DNA of 64,000 nucleotides from Prevotella sp. UBA2725 (GTDB lineage: Bacteria; Bacteroidota; Bacteroidia; Bacteroidales; Bacteroidaceae), in NCBI GenBank assembly GCA_002353825.1, contig DEKJ01000064.1, positions 26,547 to 90,546 of the forward strand. Reading direction: 5' to 3'. Positions within the stretch are counted from its first letter, which is position 1. Each line of letters opens with the position of its first letter. The notes below the pieces were generated by a model that was not told the DNA's origin, made no database searches, and saw only the letters and a list, made by a program, of their open reading frames with translations. The position numbers and the translations under genes were made by a program. Positions 1 to 8,128 of this stretch are shown piece after piece.

Positions 1-755
1 TTACCCTTGAAGAGGTCGGTGTTAGGCTTGTGACCGATAGCGAGGAAGAAACCGTCGATAGGCAGGTCATACTTCTTCTCGTCAGCCTCACCCTTACGCC
101 ATACGAGATGAGCGCCCTCAACACCATCCTTGCCATAGAGTCCTAAGGTGTTCGTCTCATAGAGGATCTCAATCTTCGGGTTCTCCTCCACGCGGCGTTT
201 CATGATGTCGGTAGCACGCAGATAAGGTTTGCGCACAATCATGTAAACCTTGCTAGCCAGGCCGGCAAGATAGGTTGCCTCCTCACAAGCCGTGTCACCA
301 CCGCCAACGACAGCCACCACCTTCTTACGATAGAAGAAGCCGTCGCACGTTGCACATGCCGACACGCCCTGGCCGTTGTATTTCTGCTCATCGGGCAGAC
401 CAAGGTACTTAGCTGAAGCACCTGTCGCCACGATGATCGTCTCTGCCTCAATCTGATCACCGGTATCAACCGTGACGACATACGGCTTCTTCGACAGATC
501 CACATCGGTGACAATACCGTCGCGCACGTCAGCGCCGAAGCGCTCAGCCTGCTGACGAAGATCCATCATCATCTGATTGGCGTCGACGCCCTCGGGGTAG
601 CCGGGGAAGTTCTCCACGATCGTGGTCTGCGTGAGCTGACCACCTGGCTGAATGCCACAATATTCAACGGGCTGAAGATTTGCCCGTCCTGCGTATATGG
701 CAGCTGTATAGCCTGCAGGCCCGCTGCCAATGATCAAGCATTTTGTGTGTTCCAT
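1..755 (-). CDS. trxB: Thioredoxin reductase, 3' end outside window
   Basis: FAD- and NADPH-dependent enzyme that reduces thioredoxin in the cytosol. Translating the minus strand from the ATG at 755 gives an open frame to the window edge. It starts MEHTKCLIIGSGPAGYTAA, the N-terminal FAD-binding Rossmann motif GxGxxG. It continues through the redox-active CATC (in SACATCDG) and a second nucleotide-binding glycine motif, VVGGGDTACEEA, for NADPH. About 250 residues are visible of a family that is usually 310-320, so the C-terminal end is missing. The glutathione peroxidase gene lies upstream on the same strand, separated by an inverted-repeat element. The two may be cotranscribed as an oxidative-stress pair, which is inference. 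Confidence 0.95.
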   Translation of the reverse strand, partial: MEHTKCLIIGSGPAGYTAAIYAGRANLQPVEYCGIQPGGQLTQTTIVENFPGYPEGVDANQMMMDLRQQAERFGADVRDGIVTDVDLSKKPYVVTVDTGDQIEAETIIVATGASAKYLGLPDEQKYNGQGVSACATCDGFFYRKKVVAVVGGGDTACEEATYLAGLASKVYMIVRKPYLRATDIMKRRVEENPKIEILYETNTLGLYGKDGVEGAHLVWRKGEADEKKYDLPIDGFFLAIGHKPNTDLFKG

Positions 756-779
756 AATGAAAAAATGAAAATAATAATA

Positions 780-891
780 AAAGCCTCTCCCCAGCCCTCC
801 CCCGTAGGGAGGGAGTAGAGCCCCACCAAGCTATACTATAAGTTAGGGTATCGCAGTCTCCCTCCCTACGGGGGAGGGTTGGGGAGAGGCC
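780..891. repeat. GC-rich inverted-repeat element (two arms)
   Basis: Two roughly 30-bp arms, one beginning GCCTCTCCCCAGCCCTCCCC and the other ending GGGTTGGGGAGAGGCC, are near-perfect inverted copies around a core of about 45 bp. The same arms recur near 15738, 55647 and 63272, and a related variant elsewhere. No ORF is supported inside. The transcript could form a long hairpin between glutathione peroxidase and thioredoxin reductase. Confidence 0.8.
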
Positions 892-892
892 T

Positions 893-1441
893 CTATAGCA
901 GTTCCTCAATATCCTTAGCAATATTCTCAATCTTCTCCGTCGGCTCATAGCGCTTCACGACCTGACCCTTCTTATTGATGAGGAACTTGGTGAAGTTCCA
1001 CTTGATGTCCGGCTTTTCCTTATAGCCAGGATCAGCCTCGGAGAGCATCTTGTCAAGGACAGGATAGATAGGATGGCTCTCATCCCAGCCTGCGAAGCCC
1101 TTCTGCTCCTTGAGGAACTTATAGAGCGGGTCAGCATCGTCGCCGTTGACCTTTATCTTCTTGAACTGAGGGAACTCCGTGCCATATGTGAGCTTGCAGA
1201 ACTCATGGATACTCTCGTCCGTGCCCGGAGCCTGCTGACCAAACTGGTTACAGGGGAAGTCGAGAATCTCAAAACCCTGCGAGTGGAAGCGCTCATAGAG
1301 CTTCTCCAGTTCCTCATACTGCGGTGTAAAGCCACACTTTGTGGCCGTGTTGACAATCAGCAGCACCTCGTTGGCATACTCCTTGAGAGAGACCTCATGA
1401 CCTTTGCGGTCCTTCACGGAGAATTCATAAACAGTTCTCAT
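893..1441 (-). CDS. Glutathione peroxidase family protein
   Basis: Thiol peroxidase of 182 residues, the usual length for bacterial members, with no signal peptide, so probably cytosolic. It reduces hydrogen or organic peroxides, most likely with thioredoxin as electron donor as is common for the Cys-type bacterial forms. Visible motifs are the peroxidatic cysteine C36 in NTATKCGFTPQY, the resolving-Cys and Gln block FPCNQFGQQ near residue 63, and WNFTKFL near residue 148. These supply the Cys-Gln-Trp-Asn centre. The enzyme is the Cys rather than selenocysteine type. A TAAGTTTG box on the minus strand (plus positions 1491-1498) lies about 50 bp upstream. Thioredoxin reductase follows downstream, which fits a thioredoxin-fed peroxidase. 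Confidence 0.95.
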   Translation of the reverse strand: MRTVYEFSVKDRKGHEVSLKEYANEVLLIVNTATKCGFTPQYEELEKLYERFHSQGFEILDFPCNQFGQQAPGTDESIHEFCKLTYGTEFPQFKKIKVNGDDADPLYKFLKEQKGFAGWDESHPIYPVLDKMLSEADPGYKEKPDIKWNFTKFLINKKGQVVKRYEPTEKIENIAKDIEELL

Positions 1442-1490
1442 TTCTTTCTTACCTTTTATGTATTACTTATATTATATGTGTTTATGGCTG

Positions 1491-1498
1491 CAAACTTA
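1491..1498 (-). promoter_or_regulatory. Promoter -7 box for the peroxidase gene
   Basis: Minus-strand TAAGTTTG matches the Bacteroidota -7 consensus TAnnTTTG. It sits about 50 bp before the peroxidase ATG. I see no clear -33 TTTG. Confidence 0.5.
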
Positions 1499-1595
1499 CA
1501 AAAAAAATGCCACAACTCCTACCCTGCTTGATTATTTTTAGGGATTTTCCCATCACCAATAGGAAAAAATACCTTCTCATTACAGTTTTTCTCCT

Positions 1596-1603
1596 TATCT
1601 TTG
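1596..1603 (+). promoter_or_regulatory. Promoter -7 box for the lipoprotein gene
   Basis: TATCTTTG matches TAnnTTTG, 40 bp before the ATG at 1643. The leader is A-rich, typical of Bacteroidota genes with weak ribosome binding sites. Confidence 0.55.
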
Positions 1604-1642
1604 CAACAGAAAAATAAAAGAATAATATAAAAGGATATAACT

Positions 1643-2353
1643 ATGAAAAAGATCTTTACCTTCGTGGCAGCTGCTCTGTTAATGGCAGCTCCCGCACTCT
1701 TCACAAGCTGTGACGATGACCCGTGGTATTGGTACGGTGATGACACTCCGTGGTGGTACGGCTACGACGACGGAGGCTACGGTTGGAATGACAACTATTA
1801 TGACAATGGCGGCAACAACAGTGATGAAGGAACCGATGCCTACGACGAAGCCGAGGTACTGCAGGGCGAATGGGAAGGTCCTATGGTCTATACCAATGGT
1901 GACACCGGACAGAAGAGTTCCTTCTATGCCAATATGACATTCGTGCGCAACAACAGCAATGCCATCAAAGGCACCGGTACGGAGATCGACTACACCCTCG
2001 ACAGCAATGGCAAAATTGACCACCAGAACGACCCGCTGAAGTTCAACTGGTACATCGACGAGCAATCGGGCGACATCTACATCAAGTACACGAACACCGA
2101 TAACAAGTCGACATTCGTCATGGATGCCTCTGCCAAGCAGCACGGATTCCAGCTTGATGAGAACTCCGGCACGTTCGGTGGCTACATGCTCGGCACAAAC
2201 AACAACGACATGATCTATATCGAGCTCAAGCGCGTGCAGAACAACAGTGCCAAGAAGCTGACGAGATCCACAGCAACGACTCACACCTTCTTCGGTTCAA
2301 CCTCTGTCACGTCGGTCAGCTTCGGCACCCAGAGCCTGACAACAAGACGATAA
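1643..2353 (+). CDS. Tyr/Trp/Asp-rich lipoprotein of unknown function
   Basis: A 236-residue protein with a lipoprotein signal peptide: MKKIFTF, a hydrophobic stretch, then the lipobox LFTSC with the lipidated cysteine at residue 23. The next 40 residues are extremely rich in Trp, Tyr, Gly, Asp and Asn (for example DDDPWYWYGDD), a low-complexity linker that starts with three acidic residues after the cysteine. Acidic residues there can act as a surface-export signal in Bacteroidota lipoproteins, but this is only inference here. Residues about 70-200 look like a small beta-sandwich or lipocalin-like fold (LQGEWEG, YANMTF, IYIELKR). The tail is Ser/Thr-rich. It has its own promoter and terminator, so it is probably monocistronic. 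I do not recognise a named family with confidence. Confidence 0.85.
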   Translation: MKKIFTFVAAALLMAAPALFTSCDDDPWYWYGDDTPWWYGYDDGGYGWNDNYYDNGGNNSDEGTDAYDEAEVLQGEWEGPMVYTNGDTGQKSSFYANMTFVRNNSNAIKGTGTEIDYTLDSNGKIDHQNDPLKFNWYIDEQSGDIYIKYTNTDNKSTFVMDASAKQHGFQLDENSGTFGGYMLGTNNNDMIYIELKRVQNNSAKKLTRSTATTHTFFGSTSVTSVSFGTQSLTTRR

Positions 2354-2369
2354 TACATTCCATGCTTTG

Positions 2370-2401
2370 CAGTGGCCGCCCATAGTGGCGGCCACTTTTT
2401 T
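2370..2401 (+). terminator. Rho-independent terminator after the lipoprotein gene
   Basis: GTGGCCGCC (2371-2379) and GGCGGCCAC (2386-2394) form a perfect 9-bp stem with a 6-nt loop, followed at once by a T run. Confidence 0.85.
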
Positions 2402-2745
2402 TGGTTCTTCCGGTTTTCGGGTTGATGAGTGCCTCGGAGAGGCACGCTCTTTTTAACCCCAGGCAAGGAGCGTAGCGACGTAGCCTGGGGTTGCGGAATA
2501 GGAGATGATTCACTGATTTCCAGCCTCGGAGAGGCTGGCTGCGCCTTGGCGCGCTATGCTGATGATGCGAATTATTAAAGACATAGCGCACTATCGTGCA
2601 GTCTGCCTCTCCGAGGCAGAAAGTCATGAATCTCGACTCCTCACCAACATCCCCAGGCTGTGTCGCTGCGCTCCTTGCCTGTTACACAGAGTCAGCCTCT
2701 CCGAGGCTATGTAACGATATCAACCTGAAACCGAAGAATCAGAAA
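2402..2745. repeat. Nested palindromic repeat element, about 330 bp (copy 1)
   Basis: Starts near CTTCCGGTTTTCGGGTTG and contains, in order, small palindromes: TGCCTCGGAGAGGCA, CCCCAGGC..GCCTGGGG around GGAGCGTAGCGACG, AGCCTCGGAGAGGCT, and GCGCCTTGGCGC. It then holds reversed counterparts (GCCTCTCCGAGGC, CCCCAGGCTG with GCGTCGCTGCGCTCC, and AGCCTCTCCGAGGCT). The same order recurs at about 6290 and 31885, and a fourth copy starts at the right window edge. No coding region is supported. Confidence 0.8.
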
Positions 2746-2783
2746 TATTAACTAAGAAGTTTGGAGATACCAACAATAACGAT

Positions 2784-2791
2784 TAACTTTG
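2784..2791 (+). promoter_or_regulatory. Promoter -7 box for the 50-residue ORF
   Basis: TAACTTTG matches TAnnTTTG. It lies 20 bp before the ATG at 2811, with AAGAGGTGA between them as a plausible ribosome binding site. Confidence 0.55.
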
Positions 2792-2810
2792 CAAGAAAAG
2801 AGGTGACGTC

Positions 2811-2963
2811 ATGAATACCAATCAAAGCAAAAAGAAAATTTCAAGAGAAGAGCTAAGAGCATTAATGCCCAAAAAGCTCAATAAATTAGGCGAATGGTTC
2901 TTCTCAAATGACAGCGATAAGCTCTATGTTGAGATTAACGACATGAGAGCTGTTCTGAAATGA
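2811..2963 (+). CDS. Small basic protein, 50 residues, unknown function
   Basis: The frame encodes MNTNQSKKKISREELRALMP and continues through LGEWFF to YVEINDMRAVLK. It is a hydrophilic protein of 50 residues with a Lys-rich N-terminus and no signal peptide. Support for it being real: a good TAnnTTTG box 20 bp upstream, a purine-rich site before the ATG, amphipathic helical character, and a clear end before the pyrB promoter. I cannot name the family or assign a function. It lies alone between a repeat element and the pyr genes. Confidence 0.6.
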   Translation: MNTNQSKKKISREELRALMPKKLNKLGEWFFSNDSDKLYVEINDMRAVLK

Positions 2964-3057
2964 GATATGACGTGAAAAGCCGATGCAGTAAATAACCCCG
3001 TTGCAACAATTTTGAAAAAATAAGTGGGTAAACGACGAGTCTTTACGTTTTTCTTTG

Positions 3058-3065
3058 TATCTTTG
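3058..3065 (+). promoter_or_regulatory. Promoter -7 box for the pyrB operon
   Basis: TATCTTTG matches TAnnTTTG. It implies a leader of about 60 nt before the pyrB ATG at 3132. No attenuator-like hairpin with a T run is visible in the leader. Confidence 0.6.
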
Positions 3066-3131
3066 CTCCAACAATAACAAAAGACATTAAGATTTCCACA
3101 TTTGGATTTCCACAATATACAACCCACTGTA

Positions 3132-4079
3132 ATGGAAAAACGTAATTTCGTCACGATTGCCGATCTCGACAAAGACCAGCTGCTCTACCTCCTGAAGATG
3201 GCAGAGGAGTTTGAGCGTCATCCCAACCGCGAGCTTCTCAAGGGCAAAGTGGTCGCTACCCTTTTCTTCGAACCCTCCACACGTACACAACTGTCGTTCC
3301 AGACGGCCGCTAACCGTCTCGGCGCCCGTGTCATCGGCTTCTCCGATGCCAAGACTTCGAGCACGACCAAAGGTGAGACGCTCAAGGACACCATCCTGAT
3401 GGTGAGCAACTACGCCGACATCATCGTCATGCGCCACTACATCGAAGGCGCAGCACAGTATGCCTCGGAAGTCGCCCCCGTACCTATCGTCAATGCCGGT
3501 GACGGTGCCCACATGCACCCCTCACAATGTCTCCTCGACCTCTACAGTATCTACAAGACCCAAGGCACCCTCGACAACCTCAACATCTACCTCGTCGGTG
3601 ACCTCAAATACGGTCGTACCGTACACTCCCTCATCATGGCCATGCGCCATTTCAACCCCACGTTCCATTTCATCGCGCCGAAGGAGCTCGCCATGCCCGA
3701 CGAGTACAAGGAGTACTGTGTCAACCACGGTATCCGCTACGTCGAACACTCCGAGTTCACCGAGGATGAGATTGCCGATGCCGACATCCTCTATATGACG
3801 CGCGTGCAGAAGGAGCGTTTCTCCGACCTCATGGAATATGAGCGCGTGAAGAACGTCTATATCCTCCGTAACTCCATGCTCGGACATGTCAAGCCGAACA
3901 TGAAGATCATGCACCCGCTGCCCCGTGTCAACGAGATAGCTTACGACGTCGATGACAACCCACACGCTTACTATATCCAGCAGGCTAAGAACGGTCTCTT
4001 TGCACGTGAGGCTATCTATTGCTACTGTCTCGGCATCACCCTCGACGACATCAAGAAAGATAAGACTATCATAGGATAA
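3132..4079 (+). CDS. pyrB: Aspartate carbamoyltransferase catalytic subunit
   Basis: Condenses carbamoyl phosphate with aspartate, the first committed step of pyrimidine synthesis, in the cytosol. The carbamoyl-phosphate loop FFEPSTRTQ (S49-T-R-T52), HPSQCLLDLYSI (HPxQ motif), and the aspartate-binding HPLPRVNEIAYDVD are all present. I chose the ATG at 3132 (MEKRNFVTIADLDKDQ, 315 residues). The frame is open to an ATG at 3102, but family members start at this point and the 3102 start would lie close to the transcription start. pyrI follows after 5 bp, giving the catalytic and regulatory chains of an E. coli-type dodecamer. Expression is presumably shared with pyrI, glyA and the HU gene. Confidence 0.96.
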   Translation: MEKRNFVTIADLDKDQLLYLLKMAEEFERHPNRELLKGKVVATLFFEPSTRTQLSFQTAANRLGARVIGFSDAKTSSTTKGETLKDTILMVSNYADIIVMRHYIEGAAQYASEVAPVPIVNAGDGAHMHPSQCLLDLYSIYKTQGTLDNLNIYLVGDLKYGRTVHSLIMAMRHFNPTFHFIAPKELAMPDEYKEYCVNHGIRYVEHSEFTEDEIADADILYMTRVQKERFSDLMEYERVKNVYILRNSMLGHVKPNMKIMHPLPRVNEIAYDVDDNPHAYYIQQAKNGLFAREAIYCYCLGITLDDIKKDKTIIG

Positions 4080-4084
4080 ACACA

Positions 4085-4543
4085 ATGGCAAAGAAAGAAC
4101 TTCAGGTGGCCGCCATTGAGAACGGCACCGTTATCGATCATATTCCCGCCGACAAGACTTACCAGGTCGTGCGGCTCCTCTGCCTCGAGAAGCTCGACAC
4201 TCCAGTCACCATCGGCTATAACCTCCCTTCCAGCAAGATGGGGAAGAAAGGCATCATCAAGATTGCCGACAAATACTTCACGGATGAGGAGATCAACCGT
4301 CTCTCCGTTGTCGCTCCGAACATCGTGCTCAACACCATCCACAACTTTGAGGTCGTGGAGAAGAAGCGTGTCGAGACACCGTCAGAGCTCCACGGAATCA
4401 TCAAGTGCAACAACCCCAAATGCATCACCAACAACGAGCCGATGGCGACCTATTTCACCATCGACAAGGCCAAGGGCCTCGTTCGCTGCCACTACTGTGA
4501 CAAGGAGCAACGGCTCGACGAGGTGACACTCGTAAAAGATTAA
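4085..4543 (+). CDS. pyrI: Aspartate carbamoyltransferase regulatory subunit
   Basis: 152 residues, normal length. It binds nucleotide effectors and, through its zinc domain, the catalytic chain. The four zinc cysteines are visible as C108 and C113 (KCNNPKC) and C135 and C138 (VRCHYC). The N-terminal half is the allosteric domain (VAAIENGTVIDHIP). It starts 5 bp after the pyrB stop, so translation is probably coupled. This implies the holoenzyme is allosterically controlled rather than a bare catalytic trimer. Confidence 0.95.
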   Translation: MAKKELQVAAIENGTVIDHIPADKTYQVVRLLCLEKLDTPVTIGYNLPSSKMGKKGIIKIADKYFTDEEINRLSVVAPNIVLNTIHNFEVVEKKRVETPSELHGIIKCNNPKCITNNEPMATYFTIDKAKGLVRCHYCDKEQRLDEVTLVKD

Positions 4544-4567
4544 ACTATTCACTAAACCTTTAGAGAT

Positions 4568-5848
4568 ATGCAGAAAGACACTCAGATTTTCGATCTCATC
4601 GAGCAGGAGCATCAGCGCCAGCTCCGTGGTATGGAACTTATCGCCAGTGAGAACTTCGTCTCCGACGAGGTCATGGCAGCCATGGGCAGTTACCTCACCA
4701 ACAAGTATGCCGAGGGTCTGCCAGGAAAGCGTTACTATGGCGGCTGTCAGGTCGTAGACCAGGTGGAGCAGCTCGCCATCGACCGTGTGAAGAAGCTCTT
4801 CGGAGCTGAGTTTGCCAACGTGCAGCCCCACTCCGGTGCTCAGGCCAACCAGGCTGTGCTCCTTGCTGTGCTCAACCCCGGCGACACCTTCATGGGCCTC
4901 GACCTCGACCAGGGCGGTCACCTCTCCCATGGTTCCAGCGTCAACACATCGGGTATTCTCTACCACCACATCGGCTACACGTTGAACCGCGAGACAGGAC
5001 GTGTCGACTACGATGAGATGGAACGTCTGGCTCTGGAGAACAAGCCGAAGCTCATCATCGGAGGTGGCTCTGCCTACAGCCGTGAATGGGACTATGAGCG
5101 CATGCGTAAGATCGCTGACGAGGTCGGTGCACTGCTCATGATCGATATGGCACACCCTGCTGGCCTCATTGCTGCCGGTCTGCTGAAGAACCCTGTCAAG
5201 TATGCACATATCGTCACCACCACAACGCACAAGACGTTGCGTGGTCCTCGTGGAGGCGTCATCCTCATGGGTAAGGACTTCGACAACCCCTGGGGCAAGC
5301 GTAACAAGAAAGGTGAACTGAAGAAGATGAGCCAGTTGCTCAACTCTGCTGTCTTCCCCGGCAACCAGGGTGGTCCGCTCGAGCATGTCATCGCTGCCAA
5401 GGCCGTCGGTTTCAACGAGAACCTCCAGTCGTCATGGATCGACTATGCCAAGCAGGTGAAGACCAATGCTGCCGTCCTCGCTCAGGACCTCATCGACAAA
5501 GGCTTTGCCATCGTCTCCGGTGGTACCGACAACCACTCCATGCTCCTCGATCTCAGACCCAAATATCCCGATCTCACAGGTAAGGTCGCTGAGAACGCTC
5601 TCGTGGCTGCCGACATCACTGTCAACAAGAACAAGGTGCCTTACGATGAGCGCTCTGCCTTCCAGACATCCGGTATCCGTCTCGGCACGGCTGCCATGAC
5701 GACACGTGGTGCCAAGGAAGACATGATGCATCTCATCGCTGACCTCATCGACGAAGTGCTCGCTGATCCGGAGAACGACCAGGTCATCAAGCGCGTCAAA
5801 GAGAAGGTCAACGCCACGATGAGCAAATATCCGCTCTTCGCTTACTAA
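4568..5848 (+). CDS. glyA: Serine hydroxymethyltransferase
   Basis: PLP enzyme interconverting serine and glycine while loading one-carbon units onto tetrahydrofolate, cytosolic. 426 residues, full length. The PLP lysine is K222 in the signature HIVTTTTHKTLRGPRGG. The N-terminal ELIASENF and the tetramer-type YYGGC block are present. It lies 24 bp after pyrI and 19 bp before the HU gene, all on one strand, so it is probably in the same transcript. The pairing with pyrimidine genes makes sense through folate one-carbon supply for thymidylate and purines, which is inference. Confidence 0.97.
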   Translation: MQKDTQIFDLIEQEHQRQLRGMELIASENFVSDEVMAAMGSYLTNKYAEGLPGKRYYGGCQVVDQVEQLAIDRVKKLFGAEFANVQPHSGAQANQAVLLAVLNPGDTFMGLDLDQGGHLSHGSSVNTSGILYHHIGYTLNRETGRVDYDEMERLALENKPKLIIGGGSAYSREWDYERMRKIADEVGALLMIDMAHPAGLIAAGLLKNPVKYAHIVTTTTHKTLRGPRGGVILMGKDFDNPWGKRNKKGELKKMSQLLNSAVFPGNQGGPLEHVIAAKAVGFNENLQSSWIDYAKQVKTNAAVLAQDLIDKGFAIVSGGTDNHSMLLDLRPKYPDLTGKVAENALVAADITVNKNKVPYDERSAFQTSGIRLGTAAMTTRGAKEDMMHLIADLIDEVLADPENDQVIKRVKEKVNATMSKYPLFAY

Positions 5849-5867
5849 ACATTAAATAAAATATATC

Positions 5868-6152
5868 ATGAACAGAACAGAACTCATTGCTAAAGTAGCA
5901 GAGCGTGCAGAGATGTCGAAGAACGACGCTGCCAAGTGCATCAACGCCGTCCTCGGCGTTATCGCTGACAACCTGACAAAGGGCGACAAGGAGCTGGCTC
6001 TCCCCGACTTCGGTCGTTTCTCCGTCAAGCAGGTTCCTGAGCGCAAGGGTATCAACCCGCGTACAAAGGAAGAGATCATCATCGAGGCTCACGAGAAGAT
6101 CGTCTTCAAGCCTTCTGATAACATGGATCTGTATACACGCAAGCACTGCTAA
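5868..6152 (+). CDS. HU-family DNA-binding protein
   Basis: 94-residue nucleoid protein of the HU/IHF family. It has the helical dimer region (MNRTELIAKVAERAEMSKND), the beta saddle (LPDFGRFSVKQVPERKGINPRTKEEI) with the conserved Arg-Asn-Pro-x-T tip that intercalates DNA (here KGINPRT), and the C-terminal helix. It probably bends and compacts DNA as a homodimer or mixed dimer. It is the last gene of the pyrB-pyrI-glyA run and is followed at once by a perfect hairpin that begins a 22-bp tandem array. Confidence 0.93.
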   Translation: MNRTELIAKVAERAEMSKNDAAKCINAVLGVIADNLTKGDKELALPDFGRFSVKQVPERKGINPRTKEEIIIEAHEKIVFKPSDNMDLYTRKHC

Positions 6153-6162
6153 GACAAGCAGG

Positions 6163-6280
6163 CGATCGTTTGTCGTTCGACAAACGATCGTCTGACGTTC
6201 GACAAACGATTGTCCGCCGTTCGACAAACAATTGTCCGCCGTTCGACAAACAATCTGCTGACGAACGGCGGACAATCGCG
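6163..6280. repeat. 22-bp tandem array beginning with a perfect hairpin
   Basis: CGATCGTTTGTCG (6163-6175) and CGACAAACGATCG (6178-6190) form a perfect 13-bp stem with a 2-nt loop, 10 bp after the HU stop. The core CGTTCGACAAAC then recurs four times at 22-bp spacing, interleaved with GATCGTCTGA or GATTGTCCGC variants, and the array ends with a partly inverted unit. No T run follows, so it is not a classic terminator. The short ORFs predicted here are repeat artefacts. Confidence 0.85.
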
Positions 6281-6289
6281 TTTAGGGCT

Positions 6290-6625
6290 AAATTCTTCCG
6301 GTTTTCGGTTTGATTCGTGCCTCGGAGAGGCACACTTATTCATAACCCCAGACTAAGGTTGCGATAGCGACCGCAGTCTGGGGATTTTTGACCGAATGCA
6401 GATACCTGACTCTCAGCCTCGAAGAGGCTGAATGCGCCTTGGCGCGCTATATAAACTTATGATCTAACGAGTTAATGAAATTGCGCACTATCGTGCAGTC
6501 TGCCTCTTCGAGGCAGGAAATCAATCAAATAAGCACTCGCAAACACCCCAGTCTGCGTCGCTGCGCTCCTTAGACTGGGGTTATGTAAAATTCAGCCTCT
6601 CCGAGGCTGTTTAGTGATATTTACA
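6290..6625. repeat. Nested palindromic repeat element (copy 2)
   Basis: Same order of palindromes as the element at 2402: TTCCGGTTTTCGG, GTGCCTCGGAGAGGCAC, CCCCAGACT..AGTCTGGGG, AGCCTCGAAGAGGCT, GCGCCTTGGCGC, GCGCACTATCGTGC, GCCTCTTCGAGGC, CCCCAGTCTG..CAGAC-type block and a final AGCCTCTCCGAGGCT. Paired changes (for example CGGAG to CGAAG in both halves of a palindrome) keep the symmetry. Confidence 0.8.
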
Positions 6626-6649
6626 GCATTAAATTTTCCTTCTAAATAG

Positions 6650-6680
6650 TTTGTCCATTACACAAAAGGCTGTACCTTTG
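6650..6680 (+). promoter_or_regulatory. Complete Bacteroidota promoter (-33 and -7)
   Basis: TTTG at 6650-6653 and TACCTTTG at 6673-6680, spaced 19 bp, match the TTTG-N19-21-TAnnTTTG consensus. Because this promoter overlaps the 5' end of the longest open frame, translation must start downstream, at 6705. Confidence 0.7.
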
Positions 6681-6704
6681 TCGGTGTCAACCACAAATCA
6701 CACT

Positions 6705-8126
6705 ATGAAGAAAAGCCACTGGAAGGCCCAGCACAAATGGCTTGGGCTAATCCTCTCCTTTTTCCTGTTGATGTTTTGCCTGTCCGGGTTGGTTCTCAAC
6801 CACCCATCGCTCTTTGCCGGCATCAACGTCAGCCGCAGCCTGCTGCCCCCACGTTACCATTATAAGAACTGGAACAGCGGGCTTCTTCGCGGCTCTGTTT
6901 CATGGCACGGCAAGGTACTCATCTATGGCAACAACGGGATATGGGCCACAGACAGTATGGCCCGTTCTTTCACCAACTTCAATCGCGGATTGCCGCAAGG
7001 GGTCGACGGACAACTCATCCGCGGCATGGTCGTCACAGCTGACGGGAAACTCTTCGCTGCCTCACAGTATAAACTCTATTGCTACGACAGCAAGAAAGGC
7101 TGGATAGATACAGGGCTCGACAATGGTGATGAGCGACTGAACGATATCGCAACACAGGGCAAAGACAGCCTCATCATCACGGGCCGCTCCCATATTTTCG
7201 TTGCCCGCGCTCCCTACCGCCATTTCGAGACCATCACACTGCAGAAAGGAACGGACGATGACGGGCGCGTGTCGCTCTTCTCCACCCTATGGCAGCTCCA
7301 CAGCGGTGCATTGTTCGGACTCGTGGGCAAACTCATCGTCGATGCCATTGCCATCATTCTCATCATTCTCGTTGTCACGGGCCTGCTTTTCTGGTTTCTG
7401 CCAAAGGTACATTACCACGGACCAGCTATATTCCAAAGCTTCAAACTACATAATAAACTCGGCCGAACGACCATCGTTCTAACCTTGTTTATCGCCATCA
7501 GCGGATGGATGCTTCGCCCGCCTGGCCTTATCGCCATTGCCTCAGGTCGCATACCGGCTATCCCATTCAGTTCCATGGCAAGCAAGAACCCGTGGAACGA
7601 CCAGCTACGCGCCCTGCGTTACGACAGTACCTGCAACGATTATATTCTCTCTACAAGCAAGGGGTTCTATACGCTCCGGTCACTTCGCGACCAACTCGTG
7701 CCCGTCACTAACCAGCCGCCAGTGAGCGTCATGGGTATCAACGTGCTGCACGAACGAGGCGACGGACGATGGATCGTAGGATCGTTCTCCGGACTCTATC
7801 TCTGGGATCGGAAAGACAACTATATTGCAGATGTCTTCACTGACGACCAAGAAGGAAACATGATACCGATCAGTGCACATGCCATAACGGGCTTGTGCAC
7901 AGACTTTAAGGGAGGAGACGTCATTGTCGATTATAACGATGGCACGACACGTTTCCCCATGCCAACGTTCATGGAGACCTTGCCGATGTCGCTGCGTCTC
8001 GTGGCCTTAGAGATCCATACGGGCCGTATCTATCCCTTTGGCTTCAGCGGCATGCTCTACATCTTCCTCGTCGGCATCGCCATCGTGTGGTGTCTGTGGA
8101 GCGGATATAAAAGAAGGAAGAGGTGA
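6705..8126 (+). CDS. PepSY-associated transmembrane protein
   Basis: 473 residues from the ATG at 6705 (MKKSHWKAQHKWLGLILSFF). The open frame extends back to 6651 but that part overlaps the promoter. Membrane segments are visible at about residues 13-33, near 220-240 (DAIAIILIILVVTGLLFWF), near 255-275 (TTIVLTLFIAISGWML) and close to the C-terminus (YIFLVGIAIVWCLW). The stretch between the first two is periplasmic and beta-propeller-like (repeated GKLFAASQYKLYCYDSKKG-type units). HKWLG at the N-terminus and HNKLGR before a membrane segment are typical of the PepSY_TM family. Some of these proteins act in siderophore iron reduction or respiration. The specific role is unknown. It converges with the next gene with only 2 bp between the stops. 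Confidence 0.75.
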   Translation: MKKSHWKAQHKWLGLILSFFLLMFCLSGLVLNHPSLFAGINVSRSLLPPRYHYKNWNSGLLRGSVSWHGKVLIYGNNGIWATDSMARSFTNFNRGLPQGVDGQLIRGMVVTADGKLFAASQYKLYCYDSKKGWIDTGLDNGDERLNDIATQGKDSLIITGRSHIFVARAPYRHFETITLQKGTDDDGRVSLFSTLWQLHSGALFGLVGKLIVDAIAIILIILVVTGLLFWFLPKVHYHGPAIFQSFKLHNKLGRTTIVLTLFIAISGWMLRPPGLIAIASGRIPAIPFSSMASKNPWNDQLRALRYDSTCNDYILSTSKGFYTLRSLRDQLVPVTNQPPVSVMGINVLHERGDGRWIVGSFSGLYLWDRKDNYIADVFTDDQEGNMIPISAHAITGLCTDFKGGDVIVDYNDGTTRFPMPTFMETLPMSLRLVALEIHTGRIYPFGFSGMLYIFLVGIAIVWCLWSGYKRRKR

Positions 8127-8128
8127 TA

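Noticed and set aside
2281..2627. Minus-strand small ORFs over the nested palindromic element (and similar ones at 6106-6343 and 63770-63997)
   Set aside because: All start with the same words (MPLRGT.. or similar) because the repeat has the same reading in each copy. There is no promoter or ribosome site, and the frames follow the palindromes rather than protein-like composition.
6651..6704. Upstream extension of the PepSY gene to a TTG
   Set aside because: That stretch overlaps a well-spaced TTTG/TACCTTTG promoter, so the transcript begins after it.
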